From: Microbispora siamensis | GTDB taxonomy: Bacteria > Actinomycetota > Actinomycetes > Streptosporangiales > Streptosporangiaceae | Assembly (NCBI RefSeq): GCF_016863095.1 | Contig: NZ_BOOF01000041.1 | Location: 48,820 to 112,819, forward strand | Direction: 5' to 3' | DNA length: 64,000 nt | Part shown: piece by piece, positions 8,349 to 17,033 of the stretch | Layout of the letters: each line of letters opens with the position of its first letter | Position numbering within the stretch: position 1 is the stretch's first letter | Position numbers and translations under genes: made by a program | The notes under the pieces: generated by a model | What the model was told of the DNA's origin: nothing | Database searches by the model: none | The model's input: the letters and a program-made list of their open reading frames with translations, nothing else

Positions 8349-9974
8349 TCAGAGCTCCTCCGCCACGGAGAGCAGGTGCCTGACCCCGGCGACGCGGTCG
8401 GTGAGGTGCAGGCGCACGGCCGGCCTGCCGCGGGAGGTCAGGGCTCCCAGGTCGCCCAGCGCCTGCGCGAGCTGCAGCCTGCCCAGCGTGTAAGGCTTGC
8501 CGGGGACGTCGACGTCGTCGGTCACCGCCCCGGTGATCTGCAGGAACACCCCCGACGCCGGCCCACCCTTGTGGTACTGCCCCGTGGAGTGCAGGAAGCG
8601 CGGGCCCCAGCCGAACGTGACCGCGTGGTCGGTGCGGTAGTCGAGCAGCGCCCGCAGCGTGGCGACGTCGGCGCTCGCCCAGGTCTCGGTCATCTCCTCG
8701 AAGGACGCCTCGCCGACGACCGCCGCGTCGAACGCGGCCTCGCGGTCGAGGTACGCCATGATCGCCAGGTAGCCGCGCTCCGGAATGGCGCGCAGCAGCC
8801 AGGTGAGGACGTCGGCCAGGTTCTTCAGGTCGCCGGGCAGGTCGCCGTACACCTCGACCGGGCCGTCGGTGAGCACCGGGGTGCCGGTCGGCAGCGGGCC
8901 GTCCCCGGCCTCCTGCAGGATCCGGGTGGTGTTCTCCTTCGACTCGGCGACGTTCGGCTGGTCGAACGGGTTGATCCCGAGCACCCGGCCGACGACGGCC
9001 GTGGCGTACTCCCAGACGAGGAACTGCGCGCCGAGCGGGCCGTCGACGGTCGTGCCGCTGTCGGGCCCGATGGTGACGAGGAACTGGTCGTCGGCCTCGG
9101 CGGCCTCGGCGCCGACGACGGGCAGGATGCCCTTGCCCTCCTTGCCGGTCGACTCGGCGATGAGCTGCTCGATCCAGTCGGGCAGGCCGGTGATGTCGGA
9201 CGGCGCGTCGCGCAGGATCAGCTTGTCGCGCCCGTGCAGCGCCCGCGCGCCGAGCAGCGCGCCGAGCTCCAGGCCCGGGTTGCCCTCGTCCTGAGCGAGC
9301 AGCGGCGCCACGGCGGCGGCGTCGTCGAGCAGCCTGGCCACGTCGGCGCCCGCCAGGGCGCTCGGGACCAGGCCGAACGCGGTGAGCGCGCTGTAGCGGC
9401 CGCCCACGTTCGGGTCGGCGAGCACGACCGGGTATCCGGCCTCGATCGCCGTCCGCTCCAGCGGGGAGCCGGGGTCGGTGACGACCACGATCCGCTCGGC
9501 CGGGTCGATCCCCGCGTCGCGGAACGCCTGCTCGTAGACGCGCCGGTGGCTGTCGGTCTCGATCGTGCCGCCGCTCTTGCTCGCCACCACCACGATCGTG
9601 CGGTCGAGCCGGTCGGCGAGCGCGCGCCGCACCTGGTGCGGGTCGGTCGTGTCGAGGACGGTCAGCGGCACGTCCTCGGTGGCGCAGATCACCTCGGGAG
9701 CGAGGGAGGAGCCGCCCATGCCGGCGAGCACCACGTGGTCAAGGCCCTCGGCGCGGGCCCGCTCCACCAGCTTGGCGATCTCCGGCAGCAGTTCCCGGCT
9801 CGTGCCGGGCAGGCCCAGCCAGCCCAGCCGGATCGCGGCCTCGGACTGCGCCTGCGGGCCCCACAGCGTGGAGTCGCCCGCGGCGAGGGCCGCGGGCACC
9901 CCCTCGGCCACGAGCTTGTCCTTGACCGCCTTGACGGCGTCCGCCTCGTCGCCGAGGGTCACCTCGATTGTCAT
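8349..9974 (-). CDS. pgi: Glucose-6-phosphate isomerase (transaldolase-linked subtype)
   Basis: Encodes 541 residues that interconvert glucose-6-phosphate and fructose-6-phosphate, feeding the oxidative pathway from gluconeogenesis or recycling. Motifs include LAGMGGSSLAPEV, VVASKSGGTIET (phosphate-binding SIS fold), NPFDQPNVAESKENT, and GWGPRFLHSTGQYHKGGP near the C-terminus. This is the divergent subtype that in some bacteria is fused to transaldolase; here the two are separate genes only 7 bp apart (tal stop at 9982, pgi ATG at 9974). The ribosome site is weak, consistent with coupling to tal translation. Confidence 0.93.
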   Translation of the reverse strand: MTIEVTLGDEADAVKAVKDKLVAEGVPAALAAGDSTLWGPQAQSEAAIRLGWLGLPGTSRELLPEIAKLVERARAEGLDHVVLAGMGGSSLAPEVICATEDVPLTVLDTTDPHQVRRALADRLDRTIVVVASKSGGTIETDSHRRVYEQAFRDAGIDPAERIVVVTDPGSPLERTAIEAGYPVVLADPNVGGRYSALTAFGLVPSALAGADVARLLDDAAAVAPLLAQDEGNPGLELGALLGARALHGRDKLILRDAPSDITGLPDWIEQLIAESTGKEGKGILPVVGAEAAEADDQFLVTIGPDSGTTVDGPLGAQFLVWEYATAVVGRVLGINPFDQPNVAESKENTTRILQEAGDGPLPTGTPVLTDGPVEVYGDLPGDLKNLADVLTWLLRAIPERGYLAIMAYLDREAAFDAAVVGEASFEEMTETWASADVATLRALLDYRTDHAVTFGWGPRFLHSTGQYHKGGPASGVFLQITGAVTDDVDVPGKPYTLGRLQLAQALGDLGALTSRGRPAVRLHLTDRVAGVRHLLSVAEEL

Positions 9975-9981
9975 ATGCAGC

Positions 9982-11085
9982 TCAGGCCTTCCGCAGCTCG
10001 CCGTCGACGGTTTCGAGAAGCTCGCTCCAGGACGTCTCGAACTTCTCGACGCCCTCCTCCTCCAGCGCGCGGACGACGTCGTCGTAGTCGATGCCGGCCT
10101 GCTTGAGCGAGGCCATGACGTCCCACGCCTGCTGGTAGAAGGGGCGGATCGTGTCGCCCGAGATCCGGCCGTGGTCGGCCGAGGAGTCCAGCGTCTTCTC
10201 CGGCATGGTGTTGACGACCCCGGCCGTGACCAGCTGCTCCACGTACAGGGTGTCGGGGTAGTCGGGGTTCTTCACGCCGGTGGAGGCCCACAGCGGGCGC
10301 TGCGGGTGCGCGCCGGCCGCGCGCAGCGCCTGCCAGCGCGGCGAGTTCATGACCTCCTCGTACGCGGCGTACGCCAGGCGGGCGTTGGCCACGGCGGCCT
10401 TGCCCTTCAGCTCGGCGGCCTCCGGCGTGCCGATCTTGTCGAGGCGCTTGTCGATCTCCGTGTCCACGCGGCTGACGAAGAACGACGCGACCGACTCGAT
10501 CGTGGCCAGGTTGAGGCCGTTGGCCTTCGCCTTCTCCAGGCCGCTCAGCCAGGCGTCCATCACCTGGCGGTACCGCTCCAGCGAGAAGATCAGCGTGACG
10601 TTGACGCTGATGCCCTCGGAGATGGCCTGGGTGATCGCCGGCAGGCCCTCGACGGTCGCCGGGATCTTGATGTGCACGTTGGGCCGGTCGACCAGCCACC
10701 ACAGCGCGCGGGCCTCGGCGATCGTCGCCTCGGTCTTGCGGGCCAGGCGAGGGTCCACCTCGATCGACACGCGCCCGTCGACGCCGCGGGTGGCGTCGAA
10801 GACCGGTCGCAGCACGTCGGCCGCCCAGCGGATGTCGAACGTGGTGATCGCGCGTACGGCCTCCTCGACCGTCACGCCGCGGGTGGCGAGGTCGCGCAGT
10901 TGCGCGTCGTAGGCGTCGCCCTTGCTCAGCGCGGAAGCGAAGATCGTGGGGTTGGAGGTGACCCCCGTCACGTTCTTGTCGCGGATCAGGGCGGCGAGGT
11001 TGCCGGAGCGCAGCCGCTCCCGGCTGATGTCGTCGAGCCAGATGGAGACTCCGGCGTCCGTCAGCCGCTTCAGATTCTCATTCAT
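9982..11085 (-). CDS. tal: Transaldolase
   Basis: Encodes 367 residues. It transfers the dihydroxyacetone unit between sedoheptulose-7-phosphate and glyceraldehyde-3-phosphate in the non-oxidative pentose phosphate pathway. Motifs are [13 protein letters not shown] near residue 43, VHIKIPAT (Schiff-base lysine) near 137, and [13 protein letters not shown] near 158. Start ATG 11085 is preceded by GAGGGA and GAAGG. It lies 10 bp after tkt and 7 bp before pgi. Confidence 0.95.
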   Translation of the reverse strand: MNENLKRLTDAGVSIWLDDISRERLRSGNLAALIRDKNVTGVTSNPTIFASALSKGDAYDAQLRDLATRGVTVEEAVRAITTFDIRWAADVLRPVFDATRGVDGRVSIEVDPRLARKTEATIAEARALWWLVDRPNVHIKIPATVEGLPAITQAISEGISVNVTLIFSLERYRQVMDAWLSGLEKAKANGLNLATIESVASFFVSRVDTEIDKRLDKIGTPEAAELKGKAAVANARLAYAAYEEVMNSPRWQALRAAGAHPQRPLWASTGVKNPDYPDTLYVEQLVTAGVVNTMPEKTLDSSADHGRISGDTIRPFYQQAWDVMASLKQAGIDYDDVVRALEEEGVEKFETSWSELLETVDGELRKA

Positions 11086-11095
11086 CCTTCGTCCC

Positions 11096-13198
11096 TCAGT
11101 TTCCGGTCGTCTCGCCCTTGTCGGCGCCCGTCTTGGCCAGGCTGGCCTTGGCGGCGGCGACGACGCGGTCGGCGGTGAGGCCGAACTGCTCGTAGATCGT
11201 CTTGTACGGCGCGGAGGCGCCGAAGTGCTCGAGACCCAGGACCTCGCCCGCATCTCCCACGAACTCGCGCCAGCCCAGCGTGATTCCCGCCTCGACCGCG
11301 ACCCGGGCCTTGACGGCGGGGGGCAGCACGGTCTGCTTGTAGGCGGCGTCCTGCTCCCGGAACCACTCCACGCACGGCATCGAGACCACGCGGGTCGGGA
11401 TGCCCTGCGACTCCAGGATCGTGCGGGCCTCGACGGCGAGCTGGACCTCGCTGCCGGTGCCGATGATCACGACCGCGGGCTGGCCGTTGGACGCGTCCTG
11501 CAGGACGTAGCCGCCCCGCGCGACGGCGTCCGGGTCGCCCGTGCCGTCCAGGGTGGGGACGTTCTGCCGGGTCAGGGCGAGGCCCGCCGGCCGGTCGTTG
11601 TGCTCCAGGACGGCCTTCCACGCGGCCGCCGTCTCGTTGGCGTCGGCCGGGCGGACGACGTCCAGGCCGGGGATCGCGCGCAGCGCCCACAGGTGCTCGA
11701 TCGGCTGGTGGGTCGGGCCGTCCTCGCCGAGCCCGATCGAGTCGTGCGTCCAGACGTAGGTCACCGGCAGCTTCATCAGCGCGGCGAGCCGCACCGACGG
11801 CCGCATGTAGTCGCTGAACACCAGGAACGTGCCGCCGTACGGGCGGGTGCCGTTGTGCAGCGCGATGCCGTTGAGGATGGCGCCCATGCCGTGCTCGCGG
11901 ATGCCGAAGTGCAGCGTCCGGCCGTACCGGTTGCCGGGGAACTCCTTGGTCTGGTACTCGTCCGGGATGAAGGACGGCTCGCCCTTCATCGTGGTGTTGT
12001 TGGACTCCGCGAGGTCGGCAGAGCCGCCCCACAGCTCCGGCAGCACCGGCGCGAGCGCGCTCAGCACCTCGCCGGACGCCTTGCGGGTGGCGACCTGCGA
12101 GCCGATCTCGAACGACGGCAGCGCCTTGTCCCAGCCCTCCGGCAGCTTGCGCTTGGAGATGCGGTCGAACAGCTCCGCCCGCTCGGGGTTGGCCTCGCGC
12201 CAGCTCTGGTAGCCCTTGTCCCACTCGGCGCGCAGGGCCCGGCCGCGCGCGACCACCTCACGCGCGTGGTCCAGCACCTCGGCGGGCACCGCGAAGCTCT
12301 TGTCGGGGTCCATGCCGAGGACGCGCTTGGTCGCGGCGACCTCCTCGGCGCCCAGGGCCGAGCCGTGGATCTTGCCGGTGTTCTGCTTGTTCGGCGCCGG
12401 CCAGCCGATGATCGTGCGGAGCTTGATGAACGTCGGCCGCTCGGTCTCGGCGCGGGCCGCCTCCAGCGCGTCGTACAGCGCCTGGACGTCCTCCTTGTAC
12501 TCGCCGGTGGCGGTCCAGTCGACCTCCAGGACGTGCCAGCCGTACGCCTCGTAGCGCTTGGCGATGTCCTCGGACAGGGCGATCTGGGTGTCGTCCTCGA
12601 TGGAGATGTGGTTGGAGTCGAAGACCACGGCGAGGTTGCCGAGCTTCTGGTGGCCGGCGAGGGCGCTGACCTCGTGGCTGATGCCCTCCTCGAGGTCGCC
12701 CTCCGAGGCGAAGCACCAGATCATGTGGTCGAACGGCGAGGCGCCGGGCGCGGCGTCCGGGTCGAACAGGCCGCGCTCGCGGCGGGCCGCCATGGCCATG
12801 CCGACGGCGTTGCCGATGCCCTGGCCGAGCGGGCCGGTCGTGGTCTCCACACCGGCCGTGTGGCCGTACTCGGGGTGGCCCGGGGTGAGGCTGCCCCACT
12901 GCCGGAGCGCCTTGAGGTCGTCCAGGGTCAGGCCGTAGCCGGACAGGTAGAGCTGAATATAGAGCGTCAGGCTCGAATGCCCGCAGGAGAGGACGAACCT
13001 GTCGCGTCCCGCCCACTTGGGATCCGAGGGGTCATGACGCAGGACCCGCTGGAAGAGAAGGTAGGCGGCGGGCGCGAGGCTCATCGCGGTGCCGGGGTGA
13101 CCCGATCCCGCCTTCTCCACGGCGTCCATCGCCAGGGCCCGCACGACGTCGACCGCCTGCCGGTCAAGGTCACTCCACTCAAGGCTTGCGCTGCTCAA
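11096..13198 (-). CDS. tkt: Transketolase
   Basis: Encodes 700 residues from the chosen TTG at 13198. This thiamine-diphosphate enzyme transfers two-carbon ketol units in the pentose phosphate pathway. Motifs are [20 protein letters not shown] at the N-terminus, [14 protein letters not shown], the ThDP/Mg region [13 protein letters not shown], and [14 protein letters not shown] prefer TTG because GAGGGG lies nine bases upstream and the protein then begins [15 protein letters not shown], the conventional family start; ATG 13237 and GTG 13291 would add 13 or 31 atypical residues. It is the first gene of the operon. A TAGGGT that could be a -10 element lies at 13254-13259 on the minus strand. 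It is divergent from ctaB. Confidence 0.93.
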   Translation of the reverse strand: MSSASLEWSDLDRQAVDVVRALAMDAVEKAGSGHPGTAMSLAPAAYLLFQRVLRHDPSDPKWAGRDRFVLSCGHSSLTLYIQLYLSGYGLTLDDLKALRQWGSLTPGHPEYGHTAGVETTTGPLGQGIGNAVGMAMAARRERGLFDPDAAPGASPFDHMIWCFASEGDLEEGISHEVSALAGHQKLGNLAVVFDSNHISIEDDTQIALSEDIAKRYEAYGWHVLEVDWTATGEYKEDVQALYDALEAARAETERPTFIKLRTIIGWPAPNKQNTGKIHGSALGAEEVAATKRVLGMDPDKSFAVPAEVLDHAREVVARGRALRAEWDKGYQSWREANPERAELFDRISKRKLPEGWDKALPSFEIGSQVATRKASGEVLSALAPVLPELWGGSADLAESNNTTMKGEPSFIPDEYQTKEFPGNRYGRTLHFGIREHGMGAILNGIALHNGTRPYGGTFLVFSDYMRPSVRLAALMKLPVTYVWTHDSIGLGEDGPTHQPIEHLWALRAIPGLDVVRPADANETAAAWKAVLEHNDRPAGLALTRQNVPTLDGTGDPDAVARGGYVLQDASNGQPAVVIIGTGSEVQLAVEARTILESQGIPTRVVSMPCVEWFREQDAAYKQTVLPPAVKARVAVEAGITLGWREFVGDAGEVLGLEHFGASAPYKTIYEQFGLTADRVVAAAKASLAKTGADKGETTGN

Positions 13199-13450
13199 CT
13201 GCTCGATCCCCTCTTGTTTTCGCGCCGGTTCTGGCATTTCCCGCCCACAGGGGACCCTAACGGGTTCCTCGTAATACCGTTTGGTAGCCACCTCGGTAAC
13301 GCCGCCTGCGGCTTCGGCCCCGGTTCGGGGACCACCTGCGGTGGCGACTACAGTGATTTCGCAAGTGCCGGCTGCCGCCCGGAGACAGGCTGCCCGGAGA
13401 TCCGCCCTAATCAGAGGTTACGCGTTGACCCCGCACGTGTTGGAAGCGCC

Positions 13451-14404
13451 TTGACGGTCCTGACGAACAAGCAGACGGCGGCCCCTCTCGGGTCCACCGC
13501 GACGGCCACGGCTCCCCGCTCCATCGGGGCGCTCGTGAAGGCCTACGTGGCGCTCACCAAGCCCCGGATCATCGAGCTGCTGCTGATCACGACCCTGCCG
13601 GTCATGTTCCTCGCGGCGCATGGCCTGCCCGACCTGTGGACCGCGGCCGCCACCATGGTGTTCGGCACCCTGTCGGCGGGCAGCGCGAACGTCCTGAACT
13701 GCTACATCGACCGGGACATCGACCGGACGATGCGGCGCACCCGCAGACGGCCGCTCGCCAAGCACGACGTGTCGCCGGCGGGCGCGCTGATATTCGGTGT
13801 GATTCTCGGCACTCTTTCCACGCTCGGCCTCGCCCTCGCGGTCAACGTACTGGCCGCGGCGCTGGCGCTGGGCGCGATCCTCTTCTACGTCTTCGTGTAC
13901 TCGCTGGTGCTCAAGCGGCGTACGTCACAGAACATCGTGTGGGGCGGCATCGCCGGCTGCATGCCGGTGCTGATCGGCTGGGCCGGCATCACCGGCGGGC
14001 TGTCGTGGGCCCCGGTCGTGCTGTTCGGCGTCGTGTTCTTCTGGACGCCGCCGCACACCTGGACGCTCGCCATGCGCTACCGCGAGGACTACGCGGCGGC
14101 CGACGTGCCCATGCTCCCGGTCGTCACCACCGAGCGCCGGGTCGTCCAGCAGGTCGTCGCCTACACCTGGGCCACCGTGCTGTGCTCGCTGCTGCTGTGG
14201 CCGGTCGCCGGCACCTCCCTGCTCTACCCGGCCGCCGCGCTCGTGCTCGGCGCGGTCTGCCTGGTGGAGGTCTACCGCCTGCTCGGCCGGGTGAACGCCG
14301 GCAAGACCGGCGTCGACCTGCGCCCGATGCGGTTCTTCCACTGGTCGAACATCTACCTGGCGCTGCTGTTCCTCGCCGTCGCGCTCGACTCCCTGTTCGT
14401 CTGA
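13451..14404 (+). CDS. ctaB: Protoheme IX farnesyltransferase (heme O synthase)
   Basis: Encodes 317 residues from TTG 13451 (GGAAG just upstream). This integral-membrane UbiA-family enzyme attaches a farnesyl group to heme B to make heme O for cytochrome oxidase. The prenyl-diphosphate/Mg motif [20 protein letters not shown] near residue 80, the second conserved loop [12 protein letters not shown], and [14 protein letters not shown] are diagnostic; about eight or nine hydrophobic helices are visible. The start codon is uncertain because there is no upstream ATG or GTG in frame close by. Placement divergent from tkt is the common actinobacterial arrangement. Heme A synthase ctaA lies separately at 26.5 kb. 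Confidence 0.93.
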   Translation: MTVLTNKQTAAPLGSTATATAPRSIGALVKAYVALTKPRIIELLLITTLPVMFLAAHGLPDLWTAAATMVFGTLSAGSANVLNCYIDRDIDRTMRRTRRRPLAKHDVSPAGALIFGVILGTLSTLGLALAVNVLAAALALGAILFYVFVYSLVLKRRTSQNIVWGGIAGCMPVLIGWAGITGGLSWAPVVLFGVVFFWTPPHTWTLAMRYREDYAAADVPMLPVVTTERRVVQQVVAYTWATVLCSLLLWPVAGTSLLYPAAALVLGAVCLVEVYRLLGRVNAGKTGVDLRPMRFFHWSNIYLALLFLAVALDSLFV

Positions 14405-14411
14405 TCCACCC

Positions 14412-14458
14412 ACGAGGTCCCGTCCGAGAGGAGTTCGGACGGGACCTCGTCCTTTGTT
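14412..14458 (+). terminator. Intrinsic terminator after ctaB
   Basis: A perfect 16-bp inverted repeat (ACGAGGTCCCGTCCGA and its complement, 7-nt loop) begins 8 bp after the ctaB stop and is followed by CCTTTGTT. This is the clearest rho-independent terminator in the window. Confidence 0.9.
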
Positions 14459-14462
14459 CCGG

Positions 14463-14664
14463 TCAGATGGTGATGACGACCTTGCCGAACGCCTTGCCCG
14501 AGGCGTAGTGGCGGTAGGCGTCGTGAGCATCATCAGTTCCCGGAAGCTCAGAGACGCCGCGCGTACGGCGACGACGACCTGACCGGCGCCGGGGACCGGG
14601 CCGGGGTGGTCTCTGATCGTCAGCCCGCGAGCCCGGCGCCGCTGTCGAGGTGGTAGCCGCGCAT
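14463..14664 (-). pseudogene. Remnant of zinc-type alcohol dehydrogenase/quinone oxidoreductase
   Basis: The minus strand keeps only the two ends of an MDR-family oxidoreductase. From ATG 14664 it reads MRGYHLDSGAGLAG and stops. A one-base shift restores GLTIRDHPGPVPGAGQ and VVVAVRAASLSFRELMML, the typical GroES-like N-terminus. After another frame change comes DAYRHYASGKAFGKVVITI and a stop, a typical C-terminus. The catalytic and Rossmann domains (roughly 250 residues) are gone, so this is an internal deletion plus a frameshift. It begins 2 bp after the SnoaL gene's stop, so it was probably its operon partner. Confidence 0.85.
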
Positions 14665-14666
14665 GA

Positions 14667-15065
14667 TCAGGCCCGGGCCTCGGAGTCGGTGGCGAGCGGG
14701 ACGGGGGCGCCGGTCTTGCTGTAGCCGAGGGCCGCGAAGATTCTCCCGTCACGGACCCGCATGAGGTTCACCCCGCGCACCGAGTCCTCGGGGCCGTCGC
14801 CGAACCGGTAGCGCCACAGAATCGTCGCGCGGTCGCCGTCGACCCAGACCTCTTCGGGCCCGAACTGGGTGGTGCGGTCGCCGGCGAGCGCCCGCCAGAA
14901 CGTCAGGCACGCCTGGCGTCCCTCGACGCGCTCCCCGTCCGGGGCCGGCTGGATCGCCTCCATCACGCAGTCCTCGGCGATCAGGTCGTCGAGGATCTCG
15001 GGGTCGTGCCGGACGAACGCGTGGTTGAAGCGGTCGATGACCTCGGCCGTGGTTCGTTGCGGCAC
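14667..15065 (-). CDS. SnoaL-like / nuclear transport factor 2-fold protein
   Basis: Encodes 132 residues from GTG 15065 with an AAGGAG site five bases upstream. The sequence TTAEVIDRFNHAFVRHDPEIL, then DLIAEDCVMEAIQPAPDG, and a final LMRVRDGRIFAALGYSK follow the SnoaL_2 / ketosteroid-isomerase-like cone fold. These proteins include isomerases, hydrolases and non-enzymatic binders; nothing here fixes a substrate. The downstream oxidoreductase partner is destroyed. Upstream lie two operator-like palindromes, so it may be TetR-controlled, although no TetR gene is present in the window. Confidence 0.78.
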   Translation of the reverse strand: MPQRTTAEVIDRFNHAFVRHDPEILDDLIAEDCVMEAIQPAPDGERVEGRQACLTFWRALAGDRTTQFGPEEVWVDGDRATILWRYRFGDGPEDSVRGVNLMRVRDGRIFAALGYSKTGAPVPLATDSEARA

Positions 15066-15083
15066 TTCGGCTCCTTGGAAGGG

Positions 15084-15123
15084 ATAGAACGTTCGGTCTA
15101 TAGTGTTATATCGACCGGTCGAT
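15084..15123. promoter_or_regulatory. Two operator-like palindromes upstream of SnoaL gene
   Basis: Positions 15084-15101 hold ATAGA-N8-TCTAT and positions 15110-15123 hold the perfect palindrome ATCGACCGGTCGAT. Both lie in an unusually AT-rich stretch 19-58 bp upstream of the GTG start, as expected for a promoter with repressor sites. The half-site TAGACCG resembles TetR-family operators and recurs in the palindrome at 40084. The remaining 15124-15340 shows nothing I can identify. Confidence 0.5.
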
Positions 15124-15340
15124 CTACTCGTCAACGGGACCGGGGTCTGCGATCAGGTCGGATTCCTCGATCGGCATCCCGGCAGCCCGGCAGACCAGCA
15201 CGTCGAGGTCGCCACAGCGCAACCCGGCGCGATCCCGGCGAACGCGTCGACGTGGGAGGCCTGCCGGAGAGACGAGGGCTCCTGCCGCCTGGAAGGGGCG
15301 GAGCCCGGCCCGCAGCCGCTCCCTGGCGATGCCGTGAGCG

Positions 15341-16888
15341 TCAGCGGCGATAGGTACGGCGGACGTTGTCGTCGGGCGTGGGGAGGCGCTCGGCGGCGGG
15401 GCCTTCTGCGAAGCCCTTCAGCACGTTGGTCGTCGCCCTGGTGACGAAGGCCCGCGTACGGGCGTCGATCCCGTGGGCCCGCGGCAGGTCGCGGGTGCCC
15501 GCCATGAGCGTCTCGGCCCACCGCATGGTCCCCGAGGCGAACACCCCGGCCCCGCTCGGGACCGTGTAGTAGGCCGCGTCGGCGAAGCTGGGCCGCCCCA
15601 CGCAGGTCACCGGCGAGTGGGCGAGGATCTGCAGCGGCCTGGGCGTCGGCACGTCCGTGTTCACCCGGTCGTATTCCACGCCCACCAGGTGCGGGAACGC
15701 GTCGCCGCGGCGCACGCCGGTGTCCGCGAAGATCCAGTGGCCGGGATCGTGCACCACGAACGGCGCGTCCACGGGATAGCCGTCGTAGTACACCCCGATG
15801 AGCGACGACTCGGGATCGGCCTTCGGCGCCGCCCTGAAGTCGGTCGTCGCCAGCGACGGGCGCGTGCGGACCAGCGGATCCTGGTCCACCGCGGTCTTGT
15901 AGCAGACCACCAGCCTGCCGTCCTCCTCCATGCGGACGCGGCGGTAGCAGGTGTTGGCGCCCAGGAAGGCCAGGTTGGCGCCCGCGTCGCGAGCCTCGGT
16001 CACCGTGCGGCGCACCCCGGGCGTCCAGTACTCGTCGTGTCCCAGGAAGATCACCGCGGCGGCGCCGCTGAGCACGTCGTCGCCGGCCTCCAGATCGCCG
16101 CCCGTCGTGTACGCCAGGGGCAGGCCGAGTCGTTCGGCCAGCGCCACCACCGGCCGCTCGTGGATGAGGAACTTCTCCATCCCGGTGCGGTCGTAGGGCC
16201 GGTCGAAGCTGACCGCGAGCGAGCGGCTCTCGTAGCGGCCGTCCTCGCCGTAGTAGAGGCTGTAGCCGCCCCACCGGTTGTACGCCTGCCAGGTGGGGGT
16301 GGCGTGGACCAGGACCGTGCGGCCGGCTCCGGAGGCCGAGCGCACGACCATCGGCACGTAGCGCTGGTGGCCGCGCTCGGTGTCCAGGCGCAGCAGGTAC
16401 GCCCCCTCGGGCCAGCCTTCGGTGGAAACGCTCAGGGAGCGCCGCCACCCGGCCCGTACGGTGCGGGTGTCGCCGACGAGTCGTCCGCGGCCCTGGTCGC
16501 GTCCCCTCATCCACCCGGAACGCCACACCCGGCGGGCGAGTGTCCCGCCGTACCAGCCCATCCGGTAGGCCGTGACCCGATAGCGGCCCTCGGTGGTGGA
16601 GACGTGCAGCCCGAACGTCTCCCCGGGCAGCACGCTCGCGCGGTCGCTGTAGCCCTCGATCGCCTCGTCGGGGCCGCGCCTGCGCACACGCCAGTCGGGG
16701 TCGCCCGGCTGCAGCCGTTCCGGCACCGGCTTCCCGGCCGCCGTGGGGGCGGGAGAGGGCGCGGGGGAGGCGGGAGCGGAGGCCTCCCGGGACCCGGGCG
16801 CGCATGCGGCGACCGAGCCGACGGCGGCGGCGCACGCGACCCGGAGGAAACCGCGTCGTCCGAGCCCGCCACGTGGTGCGACATCCAT
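15341..16888 (-). CDS. Tat-exported lipoprotein related to N,N-dimethylformamidase large subunit
   Basis: Encodes 515 residues from ATG 16888. Residues 11-16 are RRGFLR, a Tat signal, and a lipobox ending at Cys29 (SVAAC) follows, so the protein is probably a membrane-anchored extracellular lipoprotein. After a Pro/Ala linker the body matches the N,N-dimethylformamidase beta-subunit-like family: ASVLPGETFGLHVST, YRMGWYGGTLARRVW, NRWGGYSLYYG, and FLGHDEYWTPGVRRT. True dimethylformamidase is a cytoplasmic iron enzyme, so this exported homologue likely acts on another amide or carbohydrate and its function is unassigned. It is divergent from the PrsW gene with about 145 bp between. Confidence 0.75.
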   Translation of the reverse strand: MDVAPRGGLGRRGFLRVACAAAVGSVAACAPGSREASAPASPAPSPAPTAAGKPVPERLQPGDPDWRVRRRGPDEAIEGYSDRASVLPGETFGLHVSTTEGRYRVTAYRMGWYGGTLARRVWRSGWMRGRDQGRGRLVGDTRTVRAGWRRSLSVSTEGWPEGAYLLRLDTERGHQRYVPMVVRSASGAGRTVLVHATPTWQAYNRWGGYSLYYGEDGRYESRSLAVSFDRPYDRTGMEKFLIHERPVVALAERLGLPLAYTTGGDLEAGDDVLSGAAAVIFLGHDEYWTPGVRRTVTEARDAGANLAFLGANTCYRRVRMEEDGRLVVCYKTAVDQDPLVRTRPSLATTDFRAAPKADPESSLIGVYYDGYPVDAPFVVHDPGHWIFADTGVRRGDAFPHLVGVEYDRVNTDVPTPRPLQILAHSPVTCVGRPSFADAAYYTVPSGAGVFASGTMRWAETLMAGTRDLPRAHGIDARTRAFVTRATTNVLKGFAEGPAAERLPTPDDNVRRTYRR

Positions 16889-17033
16889 GATCGCCCATTG
16901 TGCCCGCAACCGGGACGTGCTCGGGACGGACGGCACGCCCGGCCTGCGAGATACTTGCCCCGGCACGGAATGCATGGGGATCTTTTGGGGCCGGAGGAGG
17001 ACCTCGGCGGGCGTGGTCGGTTACAGTCGCACA

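Noticed and set aside
13199..13291. Longer transketolase N-terminus from GTG 13291 or ATG 13237
   Set aside because: The added residues do not resemble transketolases, and GAGGGG is correctly placed for TTG 13198.
10922..14404. A 1160-codon open frame on the plus strand before ctaB
   Set aside because: It is antisense to transketolase and transaldolase, has no family resemblance until about 13451, and arises from high GC content. Only its last 317 codons (ctaB) are real.
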